Of a stretch of DNA of 64,000 nucleotides, positions 37,201 through 47,694 are shown piece by piece. A model generated the notes under the pieces. That model saw only the letters and a list, made by a program, of their open reading frames with translations. It was not told where the DNA came from and searched no databases. The position numbers were made by a program, and so were the translations under genes. Source of the stretch: Lyophyllum atratum (lineage: Eukaryota; Basidiomycota; Agaricomycetes; Agaricales; Lyophyllaceae); NCBI GenBank assembly GCA_014905825.1, contig JACGCN010000007.1:2075372-2139371 (forward strand), written 5' to 3'. The stretch's first letter is position 1, and each line of letters opens with the position of its first letter.

Positions 37201-38862
37201 TGCATGTGGAAGCAACGGGACGAGTACGGTTCTCACGACGGGCTCTTCCGTATATTGTTTGCGGGCGCTATAAACGACGATGGGACAACTTCTGGGACAG
37301 CAGATGGATATATTGGGCGACTGGACATGACGTACCTACTGACGTCAGGGGAGGATGGCAAGAATAAGGTCGACTTCGTTATGGCGTATGAGGATGGGTA
37401 CTGGTTGCGTTGCCAGGGAACCCTTAATACGACTGCTGGCACTATCAGCGGTGGTTGGTACTGTCCCGACTATGCATCTGAACTGAAGCCTATACCAGGA
37501 AGCGACGCCGCTGACCGCCAGGATGGGAATTTCCAGCTCTCGAGGACGCCTGCCCCCCTCGTTAGATTCAGGTACTCCCAGGCCGCGTTCGCTGAGAATC
37601 CAGTACGGGCACGGTGGTTCTTCGCATGCGCCGCAGTCCTGCGTGGCGTGCAGCGCGACAGGCTATCCAAGGATTACGTCATGTCACGACTGCGAGATGG
37701 CCGAAGGTTCAAGGCACTCGTCATCAAACAACTCATCGAAATCAACGGGTATTCTCGGCGGAATGACTTCACGCAGGAAGAGAGGGCCGAGTTACGAACT
37801 CTCGAAAATACCATGTGTCCGACCGTGGATCAGTTTTACTACTCCATGGCAGGCTTCGTCGTCAACAGGCAGACATTTCACTTGTAAGTGGTTTGTCCGT
37901 GTAGTTTGGTGGCATGATCCTCATACGCTCCTGCCCAGGGGTGTCGCTTGCGATGGACCTGGTTGCAAGCGGAAGATTCTTCAATCTCGGTTGCTGTGTA
38001 TCGTCTGTATCGATGAGTCGCTCACCGCGAGTCTGGACTTTTGCTTTAATTGTAAGGATAAGGAATTGCCTGACCATGCCACCCACACTGCCTCGCACAG
38101 TCTTATTCGCGGAGACCGTTTTATCCATGACTCCGAGCGTGTGTGGATGACGCCCAAGGCGAGGGCGATGTCCGAACGTCTGAAGACGGTGTTCCGCACC
38201 AGAGCTATGGAATCCAAGGAGGGTAGAACCGACGCGAAGAGAGCCGATGCACACGAGCGGGCACGCAATCAAAGCGAGAACACCATGAAGTGTGCTTTCT
38301 GCGAAAAGGAGATATCTCCCCCATGCTGGGTTTGCCTCGAGTGTCGTACGTATTCTTTGCATCACGTTTACAATGACTGAATAGAAATATGTCCGTTTCT
38401 TTAGCTGGCGACTCGTTTGTTTGCGACAATTGTGACGAAGTACATCAGCTGCCACCTGCACCAGAAAACATGGTCACCACCCCCGCATCGATGGTTCATG
38501 CCATGCTAAGGATCAAAGATGATAAGCCCGTGGAAATTCCTGACGACGACCCGTTGGCGCGAGTAGAAAAACGCCTTACTGGCGTGAAGCGGAATGTGGA
38601 GGAGCGTCTCGATAATCTCGACAAGCAACTAACCCGTCGCACCATGGCTTTAGAGGCCATACTTACTGATCATATCCGGCGACTAGACCAGATGGAGGAA
38701 GGGAAGTCTCTGTCTACGACCGTAGAGCCCAATATGGAGCAGCGTTTTGGGGATCTAGAGGTTAAGGTTGAGCGACGCCTTGATTCGCTGGAGGCTCGGT
38801 TCACGTCCATGGAGGAGCTTCTACGTGAGTTCCTCGACCGCGTCTCGGTGCCGCGGACTTGA
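34277..38862 (+). CDS. EF-hand and zinc-finger protein, 1281 aa
   Basis: Large conserved Agaricomycete protein of unknown function. From the ATG at 34277 (MPSSSTIGTTTSRIG) I could join 14 exons, all in phase, to the TGA at 38862; exon lengths sum to 3846 nt (1281 residues). Two exons are only 27 and 32 nt (35655-35681 and 36142-36173). Order: an all-helical N-terminal region (IHPFIYAPVMAFKLVIILDL) of the kind seen before fungal signalling proteins; a canonical EF-hand loop DDDGSGFINIKE at residues 466-477, all Ca2+-ligand positions filled, with RPKGWTLLQWLAYWAAGWH after it; a beta-rich region of about 300 residues; a ZZ-like finger near residues 995-1045 (ACDGPGC, CIVC, FCFNC, HTASH); a second Cys cluster near 1110 (MKCAFCEKE, CWVCLEC, VCDNCD); and a C-terminal coiled coil. 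Probably a cytosolic Ca2+-responsive scaffold (inference). Confidence 0.85.
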
Positions 38863-39017
38863 CAGCGAGGACACGATATGCAATGCGGAAAGCGGTGGAT
38901 GTGCATCTAATCCAGGATGTCCTGAGTCGAAAACAGGTCTGTAGGGTGTGGTAAGGGGTTAATAAATGTCTGTTGCTTCTCGAGATGGGTTTAAAGACAT
39001 TCTGGGAGGGCCTATAG

Positions 39018-39300
39018 AAATCGGCGTGGCACAGGCGTGAGAGGCGTGCAAGGCGTGAGATAAAACTTACTTAGAGCGTGCAAGCGTGAAATCTGCCGGA
39101 GTAAGCGTGCACCTGGAGAAGGTAAGCGTGCAAGTGAGGAGGGTAAGCGTGCAAGTGAAGAGGGTAAGCGTGCATTCAGGAGGGTAAGCGTGCATTCGGT
39201 AAGCGTGCACGTCAGGAGGGTAAGCGTGCATTCGGTAAGCGTGCATGTCAGGAGGGTAAGTGTGCTTGTCACACAAGTCAGCGTGCGGAATCGGCGTGCA
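39018..39300 (+). repeat. GCGTG array, right-end type
   Basis: Dense GCGTG and GCGTGCA motifs, many in units like GGAGGGTAAGCGTGCA spaced about 20 bases (39100-39270). The first 22 bases (39018-39039, AAATCGGCGTGGCACAGG then CGTG) are an exact reverse complement of 51980-52001 in the left end of the outer transposon. It is therefore a terminal or subterminal region of the same transposon family, here without a recognisable body attached. Confidence 0.8.
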
Positions 39301-39550
39301 GAATGAGTCAGTGTAATTGGCCAAATATATGTTACAGATAGCGTGTATATACCGGTTACATAGTAGGAAACATGAGCGGGGAACCCAGCAAGCACTACTG
39401 ACATTTGTGGTTTGTGTGGTGTTGTTGAATTTTAGAGCGGATAACACTGCCCGCTCCTTCTACTTGGTCGGAGGGCCTCTCAAAATGTCTTCCTCAAGTT
39501 CAAAAGTGTCAGCCCACTCTCCCCTTAAATTAGTGTGACTAATTAGAGAT

Positions 39551-40380
39551 TTTTGACCGCTCTTGGAGTGTTCCAGTGTACTCTAAATGATGCCTTCGAG
39601 GCTTTCCTGGTGTTTTAACACTCAAACACCAATCCTGGACGGTCAAAAGGGCCTCTACAAATTCTGACAAGGTCATCCTACCCTCCCCCTACCCCTCTAT
39701 GACTCACTAGATATTTTTGACCGCTCTTAGAGTGTTGCAATGTATTTTGTATGATGCCCTACATGCTTACCTGGTGCTTTAACACTCAAACACCAATCCT
39801 GGACGGTCAAAAGGGCCTCTCCAAACTCTAACAAGGTCAGCCCACCCTCCCCCTACCCCTCTTTGATTCACTAGAAATTTTCGACCGCTCTTAGAGTGTT
39901 GCAATGTATTTTGAATGATGCCTTACATGCTTACCTGGTGTTTTAACACAGAAACACCCATCCTGGGCGGTCAAAAGAGCCTCTCCAAACTCTAGCAAGG
40001 TCAGCCCACCCTCCCCCTACCCCTCTTTGACTCATTAGAAATTTTCGACCGCTCTTAGAGTGTTGCAATGTATTTTGAATGATGCCTTACATGCTTACCT
40101 GGTGTTTTAACACAGAAACACCCATCCTGGGCGGTCAAAAGAGCCTCTCCAAACTCTAACAAGGTCAGCCCACCCTCCCCCTACCCCTCTTTGACTCACT
40201 AGAAATTTTTGACCGCTCTTAGAGTGTTGCAATGTATTTTGTATGATGCCCTACATGCTTACCTGGTGTTTTAACACAGAAACACCCATCCTGGGCGGTC
40301 AAAACGGCCTCTCCAAATCCCAGGAAGTCCAGCTTACCCTTACCCTTCCCCTCTGTGACTCACAAACAGTTTTTGACCGC
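39551..40380 (+). repeat. 164-bp satellite, five full units
   Basis: The core GACCGCTC recurs at 39555, 39719, 39883, 40047, 40211 and 40375: five intervals of exactly 164 bases. Each unit starts TTTTGACCGCTCT, passes a TTTTAACACWVAAACACC segment, and holds CGGTCAAAA, an inverted match to the TTTTGACCG start. Substitutions occur between units, yet no length change does. Non-coding. Confidence 0.95.
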
Positions 40381-40389
40381 TCTCAGAAG

Positions 40390-41200
40390 GCTGCAGTTAC
40401 GGTAGACTCTTTTTGAGTACTATTAAACGTTCTTGGTGCGAAATACATCTTTTATCTATAGTTTGAATGACTCTAGATTACTTTCTCCTTCTCCTGGGGA
40501 CTGGACGTGGCCCTTTTATGATTTTTTGCTCCATGGTTGGTGCAACGACCTCTACCGGGACATACCCGTGACCCCGCTATTACCTATATTAATATTGTGC
40601 TCCAACTCCGAAACTTAAGACTTACCTGAAGCTCAGTTCCGAGTTCTATTCCTGCTACTTTAGTAGTAGGTTTTACCCCCCAGAACAGGTCACGTTCGCC
40701 ATCAATTTTTGTCGCCACGTTTCGCCACGTTTCTGCTTGTCTCGTGACACCTTTGTTCTAAATTTAATCCTCCTCTTGTCCACCTATGCCGCCTTCCTGC
40801 CTGTATTTTACGAGATCCATAACTTTAACGAATGTCTGGAACGACGGTTTTTGAAATTGAATACCGCTGCTGGTGTCGATCCTGAACTGCTCTTGAACAC
40901 CATCACCCATTTAAACACCGCGTCGAAGCCATGGACATTGGTATTCACCACGCTCCTTGTGTTCTCTTGCTTCCCTGAGGTACAGATGTTATTGACGGTA
41001 AGATGCGTTTTACACGGTGCATAACCTCATTCATTTCCTGACTTTCTCCGAAATCCACACTTTACTCGAGCTTACCGTTTCGTTTTCGCATCAACACTGT
41101 AACGCAGGATTTGCATTGGCTCCCTAACCTGCTCGTTTTTAACCATCGGCGGTGAGTGCTTACTTCATCACTGCGTCGTCTCTCACTTACTTGCTTCAAT
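40390..41200. other. no gene assigned
   Basis: A plus frame at 40737-41024 (MSRDTFVLNLILLLS start, hydrophobic) has no domain and no intron-linked continuation I could find. Otherwise nothing is seen. Confidence 0.45.
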
Positions 41201-41202
41201 TT

Positions 41203-41559
41203 GGTGCTGTGCACATTACACACGTTATACTCGCACCGCTGACCTTTGGGTGATCCCATACGCAGCCCGACCACAATTCCGCGCGTTTTCTTTGTGGGTG
41301 ATCCCACTCGCAGCTCAATTCGGTGTTCTCCACATTAGACGCGTTACACTCGCACCGCTGACCTTTGGGTGATCCCATACGCAGCCCGACCACAATTCCG
41401 CGCGTTTTCTTTGTGGGTGATCCCACTTGCAACTCAACTCGGTGTTGTCCACATTAGACGCGTCATACTCGCACCACTGACCTTTGGGTGATCCCATACG
41501 CAGCCCGACCACAATTCCGCGCGTTTTCTTTGCGGGTGATCCCACTCGCAGTGATTCGG
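41203..41559 (+). repeat. 119-bp tandem triplicate
   Basis: Three copies with the block CACATTAGACGCG-like starting at 41212, 41331 and 41450 (period 119). The core ACCTTTGGGTGATCCCATAC then GCAGCCCGACCACAATTCC is identical in all three. Each unit also holds a second, shorter GGGTGATCCCA, so units contain an internal echo. Confidence 0.92.
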
Positions 41560-42708
41560 AACGATAGCAATAGTTATAGCGCCATTACCCACGCGCGGTC
41601 CCGACGACGAAAATGTGGGGTTTCCGTGCTACGTACATGCATCAAATGTACACTACCGACGCAAGCTCACCATTGTCGCCATGATATACGGATGCGCACG
41701 TGTTACACTACGTACGCGAAATTCATGTCGCAGGAAGGAATAACTGCGGACGTCAATTGCAGCAGGTGGGAATCGAGCGAACATACACTTCCGACATAGA
41801 AAGGGGGGGTCACTGGAGACAGACACGTTGAGACTACCAGCATAACGACGGCACGCTGTACGCTCACATCGCTTGCACATAAACATCACCGCATCGTTTT
41901 TAGCCCGTCTTTACAGCCTCCGCTACGTCACCCACCGCCCAACTCCATGTCAACCGCCTGCACCGTCTTCTCATGCCCGCGGTGCCAACACATCCACGGC
42001 GACAACAGCTCTTTCCTAGAATCTTCCAAACGCAGCTCATTCGTTGATCCACGGCGCTCTTTCCATGCTCTACCCATTCGTTTTAGACCACACGAAGACG
42101 TACCCACCGATGGTAGATCGTCGCCATCGCTTGCAATTACACGCTTCTCTACCCTACTGGAATGCTCCCTCCCTACAACTAACGTCCTCCTTCTCCTACA
42201 TCTGTAAAAGGTCAAAATGCCGTGGACTGCGGCTCGTCCTCAAGCAATGCCAACGCTTTCCAGCTGCTACGAAACCCACCTACAGCTCATCAGCGCCCGC
42301 ACCGCACTCCATCACAACGCAGCCACTCCAAAGTCTGGATACCCATGTCCGTGCTGATCTTCCCGCACGCGCCCTCAGCTGCCTGATCCTCAACGCTCCA
42401 CACAAACCCAAGCCAATTCAGAACACGCTGTAGTCGCTCTCTTCCCTTTGCAAATAAATCACAGTTGTCCATCTTGTTATCATCTTCTACGAAGAAACCC
42501 ACTGCAGAACTCAGACCGGAGATACATCTACTACTATCAAATTAAGTTGCTAGCCGGAGCTGGTGAACGCACGCTACCGCCGCGGAACCTGCTACTTTTA
42601 CTCTTTGTACTTCTTTACTACATACTAAGTCGCTCAGTCTAAGTGTCATGTGCCTTCCATTCCTTTGCTACTACTATTCATGGAATTCCAATTAACATCG
42701 ACCCATAT
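41560..42708. other. no gene assigned
   Basis: A plus frame from 41947 (CTVFSCPRCQ near its start) is short and unsupported. The stretch ends at the stop codon of the minus-strand dioxygenase gene. Confidence 0.45.
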
Positions 42709-44586
42709 CTAACCTTCCGGACGCTGGGGGAAGAGTCCTTGATGGATCAAACCATTCGCATCGCACGTTGCATCCATGCCAGCTGCCTTAGCCTCCTTGA
42801 TAGATGCTACACCCAACTCCGCAGTTTGGAACATTGTTGCCTGGTTGAACCATACTACGGAACCCCTGCCTACACCAGCATCTGTTGGTTTGGTGTTCTC
42901 CAGTGTAGGAATCTCACCCTCCTCCAGCTCACCAGTGACGATGTGCTTGTTGATGTCTGGTAAACATAAATTAAATTAGACTGACCAACTCAGGAAGAAC
43001 TGAAGCAAATTCACCCTTTAGGTCAATATTAAAATGGAAAAATAAGGAAGAGGGGTACATCAAGAAGCAGCCAGCAGGCAGCTGGATAACGACTCCGGCT
43101 TCCCAGATCACGAGCCACGAAAGCTCCTTGTCATTGAAGTGCCCTACCCATTTCCCATCAAAAAAAATAAGGAACATGCACAGTGAAGTGCTCACCGTAC
43201 ACGAAGACTACACATATGCCAATTGCCAGGTTCAATGCATCAACATGTGGGCCACAATGAACACGTTGGATTCCATGATGATAACGCGGTGCGTTGACGC
43301 AGAAGCTCCAAAATGGACCGAACATTCTTTCCACCCCATACTTTTTCTTTAACACATTCTCGCTTTCGCGAAACCTTTTGGCAATTCTTGGGAACTCGCG
43401 CTCAACATGGTTTTCCATGATTTTGCTAGGAATGCATCAGGAGCAAAACTTGCGCTCAGCATAGAAGGGTGCTCACTTTATTTGGGTGAATGCGCCACCC
43501 TCACACATAAGCCGTTCAATTGCTTCTTCATTCTTCCGGTGGAATTCGCTCAGCCGAGGCTCCTGGGTAGAACAAAGAGAACCATTTGCGTGAGTCCCAA
43601 GCAACATCATAGGAACACAAAAGACGCACTGGTTTTATCTGTCGATCATGGCCAAGGATTGAAAAAAAATGGGGCCCCCGCGCATTGTTTGCCATTTTTT
43701 CCTCGGAAAAGCCAGTCCCGGCAGCCTCTACCTCCCGAGCAAAACTTTCCATTTCCTGCCCAAACTTGTCCACCAAAGCCTTTTCTTTTTGGGACACTCG
43801 AGTACGGAGGATCAGCTGCCGGCGCTTTTGCTCTAATATCCTTGTCTTTCTCCTACTCCCAGCTTCAGCAAAAGCCACGCAATGCTGAAGCTCAGCTTAC
43901 CCAACATAAGGAATGAGGGTGAACCCTGTCAACCTCTCCCCAATCTCCCCAGTGTGCCATTCCTTCACCAACCGCGATCCATCCAAAGTCTGCCTGTAAT
44001 CATCGCCCTGCCATCCAGTCTTTGAAATCCTGAGCTTTGTGACATCTAGTGTATTTGATGGAAGAACGTCATCCGCCAGCCGCCCTGGGTCCCTAAGCTG
44101 CCTCCCCCGCCTTTGACGTCGCTTACGCGGCGCTGAAGCAGCCTCCTCCGGTTCAGCATAGGTAGCCTCCGCTATGGAGCGCTTAATTCTGGTTATAGAC
44201 TATTCAGCAATTGGTATGGACCGGGAAAGTCACTATTGACTTACGTCTTTCCTTTGCCACTACCACACTCGTCAGAACAGCCTTCCGTTTGAGATGATAA
44301 CATGGATGCAAGATCCCGGACCTCTGGGTCCTGATTTGCAGCCCCTTCGGTTTGGGTCTCATGCCGGGCGCCAACCAAGTCCTCCAAGGAAAGTGTTTCA
44401 ACCGTGCACTCCGATGTTGGCTCGTCTTCCCTTGCTCGGAACGGCGTGCAACGTTGTGGAAAGCTAAAAGTTGAAATTCTTTGACAGTCCATCAACAGAA
44501 GCTGAGAGTGGACACCTACACTTCATCCACAACCGTCCCGATAGCGAGCCCTGGAAGATTTCTGCGCTTTCAGAATCCAAAATCAT
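42709..44586 (-). CDS. Tet-like 2OG-Fe(II) dioxygenase
   Basis: Member of the fungal Tet/JBP-like 2-oxoglutarate and Fe(II)-dependent oxygenase family, relatives of enzymes that oxidise 5-methylcytosine or thymine in DNA. Eight exons join in phase on the minus strand: 44586-44522, 44463-44245, 44188-43901, 43855-43630, 43562-43507, 43425-43196, 43143-43015 and 42956-42709; they sum to 1461 nt (486 residues). The catalytic core is present: FGPFWSFCVNAPR, then VHCGPHVDALNLAIGICVV with the metal-binding HxD (His345, Asp347), then WLVIWEAGVVIQLPAG and MYPSSLFFHFNID (distal His398), then GRGSVVWFNQATMFQTAELG. The first 150 residues are polar with a basic PRKRRQRRGRQ patch, possibly DNA-binding or nuclear-targeting. 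The start is tentative. It lies between transposon repeats; such genes are known to expand with transposons in mushrooms. Confidence 0.87.
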
Positions 44587-44888
44587 AGGCAAAAAAGGTG
44601 AACACTCACGCAAACCCTGCGTGTAGCTGCGTGTCTGAATTGGCATTTCTCAGACTCGGTTCCGGCGCACCGATAATATGGATTTCGAATCGGCGGCGGC
44701 GACTACTCACAAGCGCCACCCGAGCCCAGAACTTGAACTTGGAACTTGAATTTCTTGAACGGCGTGACACCGGACCGAAGCGATGCAGCGGTTTGAAAAC
44801 ATCCGCAAACACGCTGTTCCTTGTGCATTTTCTTTGCGTTTTCAATTTGCTGGCAAAGGCTCTCGACGCCAACTGCCAGCGCCTCTTG

Positions 44889-45133
44889 TGCCGGACGTGC
44901 CGTTCTGAGTTCGCAGGTGCCGCCGTCCCTTCAGAAGACGTCTTGCGCTCGACTCATTATCCTGGTGCACTCAAGGATCGACATAACTACGCCACCAACT
45001 CTTGTGGCGGGCGTGCCGTTCTGAGTGGAACTCAGAGCCTGCGACCCCATAGTCGCAGGTGCCGCCCTGCCTTCAGAAGAGATCTTGCGCTCCTCTCCTT
45101 CTCCTGCTACACTCAACGATCGACATAACTATG
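44889..45133 (+). repeat. diverged tandem duplication, about 140 bp
   Basis: Copy 1 (44889-44993) and copy 2 (45003-45133) share GTGCCGTTCTGAGT, TCGCAGGTGCCGCC, CTTCAGAAGA with CTTGCGCTC, and ATCGACATAACTA. It overlaps no recognised exon and lies just upstream of the tentative gene at 45154. Confidence 0.75.
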
Positions 45134-45153
45134 CCAATGGATGAAGCCTTGCA

Positions 45154-47053
45154 ATGACTGCATGGAAGAGCAAGGGGGGAGTCCCACAGGTGCGTGTACG
45201 CCCTACTCAACTTCCGTTCACTAATGATTCAATCTAACTGTACAGGTTTCTTCTCCTCCAGGACAAGCCAGCACCGTCTTCCCCTTGAAAAGAGATGTCA
45301 CGCCGTCGATAACGACGCACAGGATCACAGTCCCGCCGGTCGCTATTTTTGCACGACGACGTGTCGCGCCTGTCTTTAGCGACCACAGCACCAGGGTCCG
45401 ACCAGTTCAGAACGCGCCAACGCAGGGCCAAACCCCCATCGCTGTCTCCGCCTCCGTCAGTTTCCCTGCCCCTGCCCTTCGGGAAGCTTGCTTCCCTCCG
45501 TCGACGTCCCCTGCATCCACGCCGTCTCGCTCTCACCTCATCCCGGTTCGACGCCGCCTCCCGTCGCCCATGATGCACCTCCAGTTCCCACCGCACCTTC
45601 ACCGACCTCACCTACCGCTCTTGCCCGGATTCTCATCTCCCACGATGGTCGAAGTTTCCGATCTCATGTCAGGGAGCTGGTCAAGACGCCTCGTCGTACC
45701 TCTACCCAATCCTTGCTCGCCCATATCAGCAGCCACTCCCGTGTCTGCAATTTTCGAGACCACATCACCTTCCCCTCGCTCGCTTGCGCCAACACCCCCT
45801 GCACGCGATTCACGAGACAGTGCTGGTCGTGTGGCAAGCAAGGGGACTACTCACAAAGGTGCAGGGAACTTTGACAACGGACGCTCCCCGTGACTTTTCC
45901 CGGGGAGTGAGAGCGGATCGTCCAGCTCGTGGCTTTTCCCGAGCAGACACGCATCTCCCATCCTCTGTCATTCCCCCTTGACTCAAGCGCCGTATTCACC
46001 GACTTCTCCGCCTCCCTCATCCGGAGTCTCTTCGCCATGGCCATCGCTTCCGCACGCTGGAGGGCACACAGGTATCGATACTGCGGGGGTCAAGTCGTCA
46101 CTACCCATCGGAAAGATGTTTCAACCGCCTCAGGCACTGGACGGGAATGATACCAGCATCGTCGCCAGCTCACCGCCATCGAGCTCCAGCACTCTTGAAG
46201 CAACACGCACGCTCAGTGCGGTGACGAACTCCGTTGACTTGTCAGGGAGGCCTCATCCTGCACCATTCATCTCCTCCCCAGCACAAGACGCGAACAAAGC
46301 TACGCTACCAGGTAGTGTCAAGTCTCATGATCCGAGCGAGTCCCCTCCCTCCATTCCGCTTGCATCATCTGGAGCTAATCCCACGCAAGGCAGGGTCTCG
46401 CCCTCTCGTCATTTTTCGCATTGTCCGCTCAACCTGTTGACCTCACCCGTTCCGCCGCCTTCATCGATCGAAGCCTTGGCGTTGCGGGTACCTGCCTCAA
46501 CTGAAGCTAGGGATACAAGTTGTCGTGGTGTCCAGCCAGCTCCCGCGCTTGTCAACCATCCGAGCACGCTTTCTATCGTGCACTCCGATGCTGGGGGCCA
46601 GGACAGTCCTCAGGTGCTCAACACAGATGTCCATTGTGCACCGAAACGTTCAACCACTTCGCCTTTCTCAAGCTCGTCATCACAACAACCTCTCCTTCAC
46701 TTCACCATCTTCCAACGCCTCAGGACGACAACAGACATCCTTCATTCACACTATCCCGCTCCAAGACATGTGAAGTCGCGAAACCGCACGTTAGGGCGCT
46801 GAACTCGACGCCGTGTCCTACCACGGCCAATCCAGAGAATCTCAAGGACGTGAAGACGGTGGCTTGGGAGTCAGGGGTTGTTCGAGAGAAGACGCACATG
46901 GGGTATGCTTACTGGGCTTACCAGGTACGTATGAATACCCCTCGTTTGTTCGCCTCGGCGCCTGGGACGATGCCAGAGGAAATTTCGAACAAAACCAATG
47001 ACGATGATGGCGGCGCCAACACCGGCACCTCCACCCACTCATACCAACATTGA
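45154..47053 (+). CDS. tentative Ser/Pro-rich protein
   Basis: Weak call. An ATG at 45154 (MTAWKSKGGVPQ) joins in phase through a 56-nt intron (45190-45245) to a frame open to 45893. A further intron starting near 45889 could link to the same-phase frame at 45978-46802, which is equally rich in Ser, Pro and Thr (many SSPPSSS-like runs). No domain is recognised. A zinc-knuckle-like pattern (CWSCGKQG...C) lies in a different frame at about 45820-45862 but has Asp where His is expected. It may be a low-complexity companion of the Helitron to the right, or not a gene at all. Confidence 0.25.
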
Positions 47054-47694
47054 CCGGTGCCATGTCAGCATTACGAAGATACAGCTGCACCAACGCCGCC
47101 CGTAGCGATCGTTGTCCCGACAACGCTCTCTCCCTCGCTTCGCCATCCAACGACCCGTTGGGACGAGGAGGGACCGTCAATATAATACTCCACTTAACAA
47201 TAACTGTTTGTAGCACACATGCGTCACCCTTTTACTGCCACCTTGTGGTGGATATCCGATTCCACGCAGGACGCTAGTGCTCTTCGACACCCCACCATGT
47301 CCTCTAACTTCAAACGGCATCCAGCGCCATCTCATGCCTCTTCGTCAACGCTGTGTAGTTGTATAGTCTGGCCTAACGCTAATGTACCAATTGTGTATCA
47401 AAGTCATGCATTCAATTCTTTGCAGCCTATCTCCCCACAACGCCGACATATGCATTGCAAATGTGTCAAAACGTGCTATGGAGGAGTACAACTCAAATCG
47501 ACGCCGACATAGAATCATGAAGGGAACTGTCGCATGCGCGAGGAAACACATGAATGAGCCAATTTCGCCGTGAACGCCGACTGGCTGAGTCACCGCAACA
47601 CTAATCTGATCTACACATTTCCTATAAAAAGATGAAACATAAAGTACTATAAAATAAAATCTTCCAACTACATACTTTGTAATCTTCACTCACC
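47054..47694. other. no gene seen, upstream of Helitron gene
   Basis: About 640 bases. TATAAAA-like boxes occur at about 47625 and 47650 on the plus strand, 45-70 bases before the Helitron ATG. No other feature. Confidence 0.45.

Noticed and set aside
39060..39300. Regular 20-bp spaced repeats as a CRISPR array
   Set aside because: Eukaryotic context; repeats are short and degenerate (GCGTGCA), spacers are not unique, and the same motif occurs at transposon ends at 51.7 and 63.2 kb.
39067..39447. Minus-strand Cys/Leu/Thr-rich frames over the GCGTG array
   Set aside because: They are just translations of the tandem repeat in two frames.
41062..41545. Three similar minus-strand ORFs (GSPTKKTRGIVVGLRMGS)
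   Set aside because: They are the 119-bp triplicate read in frame shadows; no start, signal or domain.
45820..45862. Retroviral-type CCHC zinc knuckle (CWSCGKQGDYSQRC)
   Set aside because: His is replaced by Asp, and no reverse transcriptase, integrase or LTR is seen nearby.
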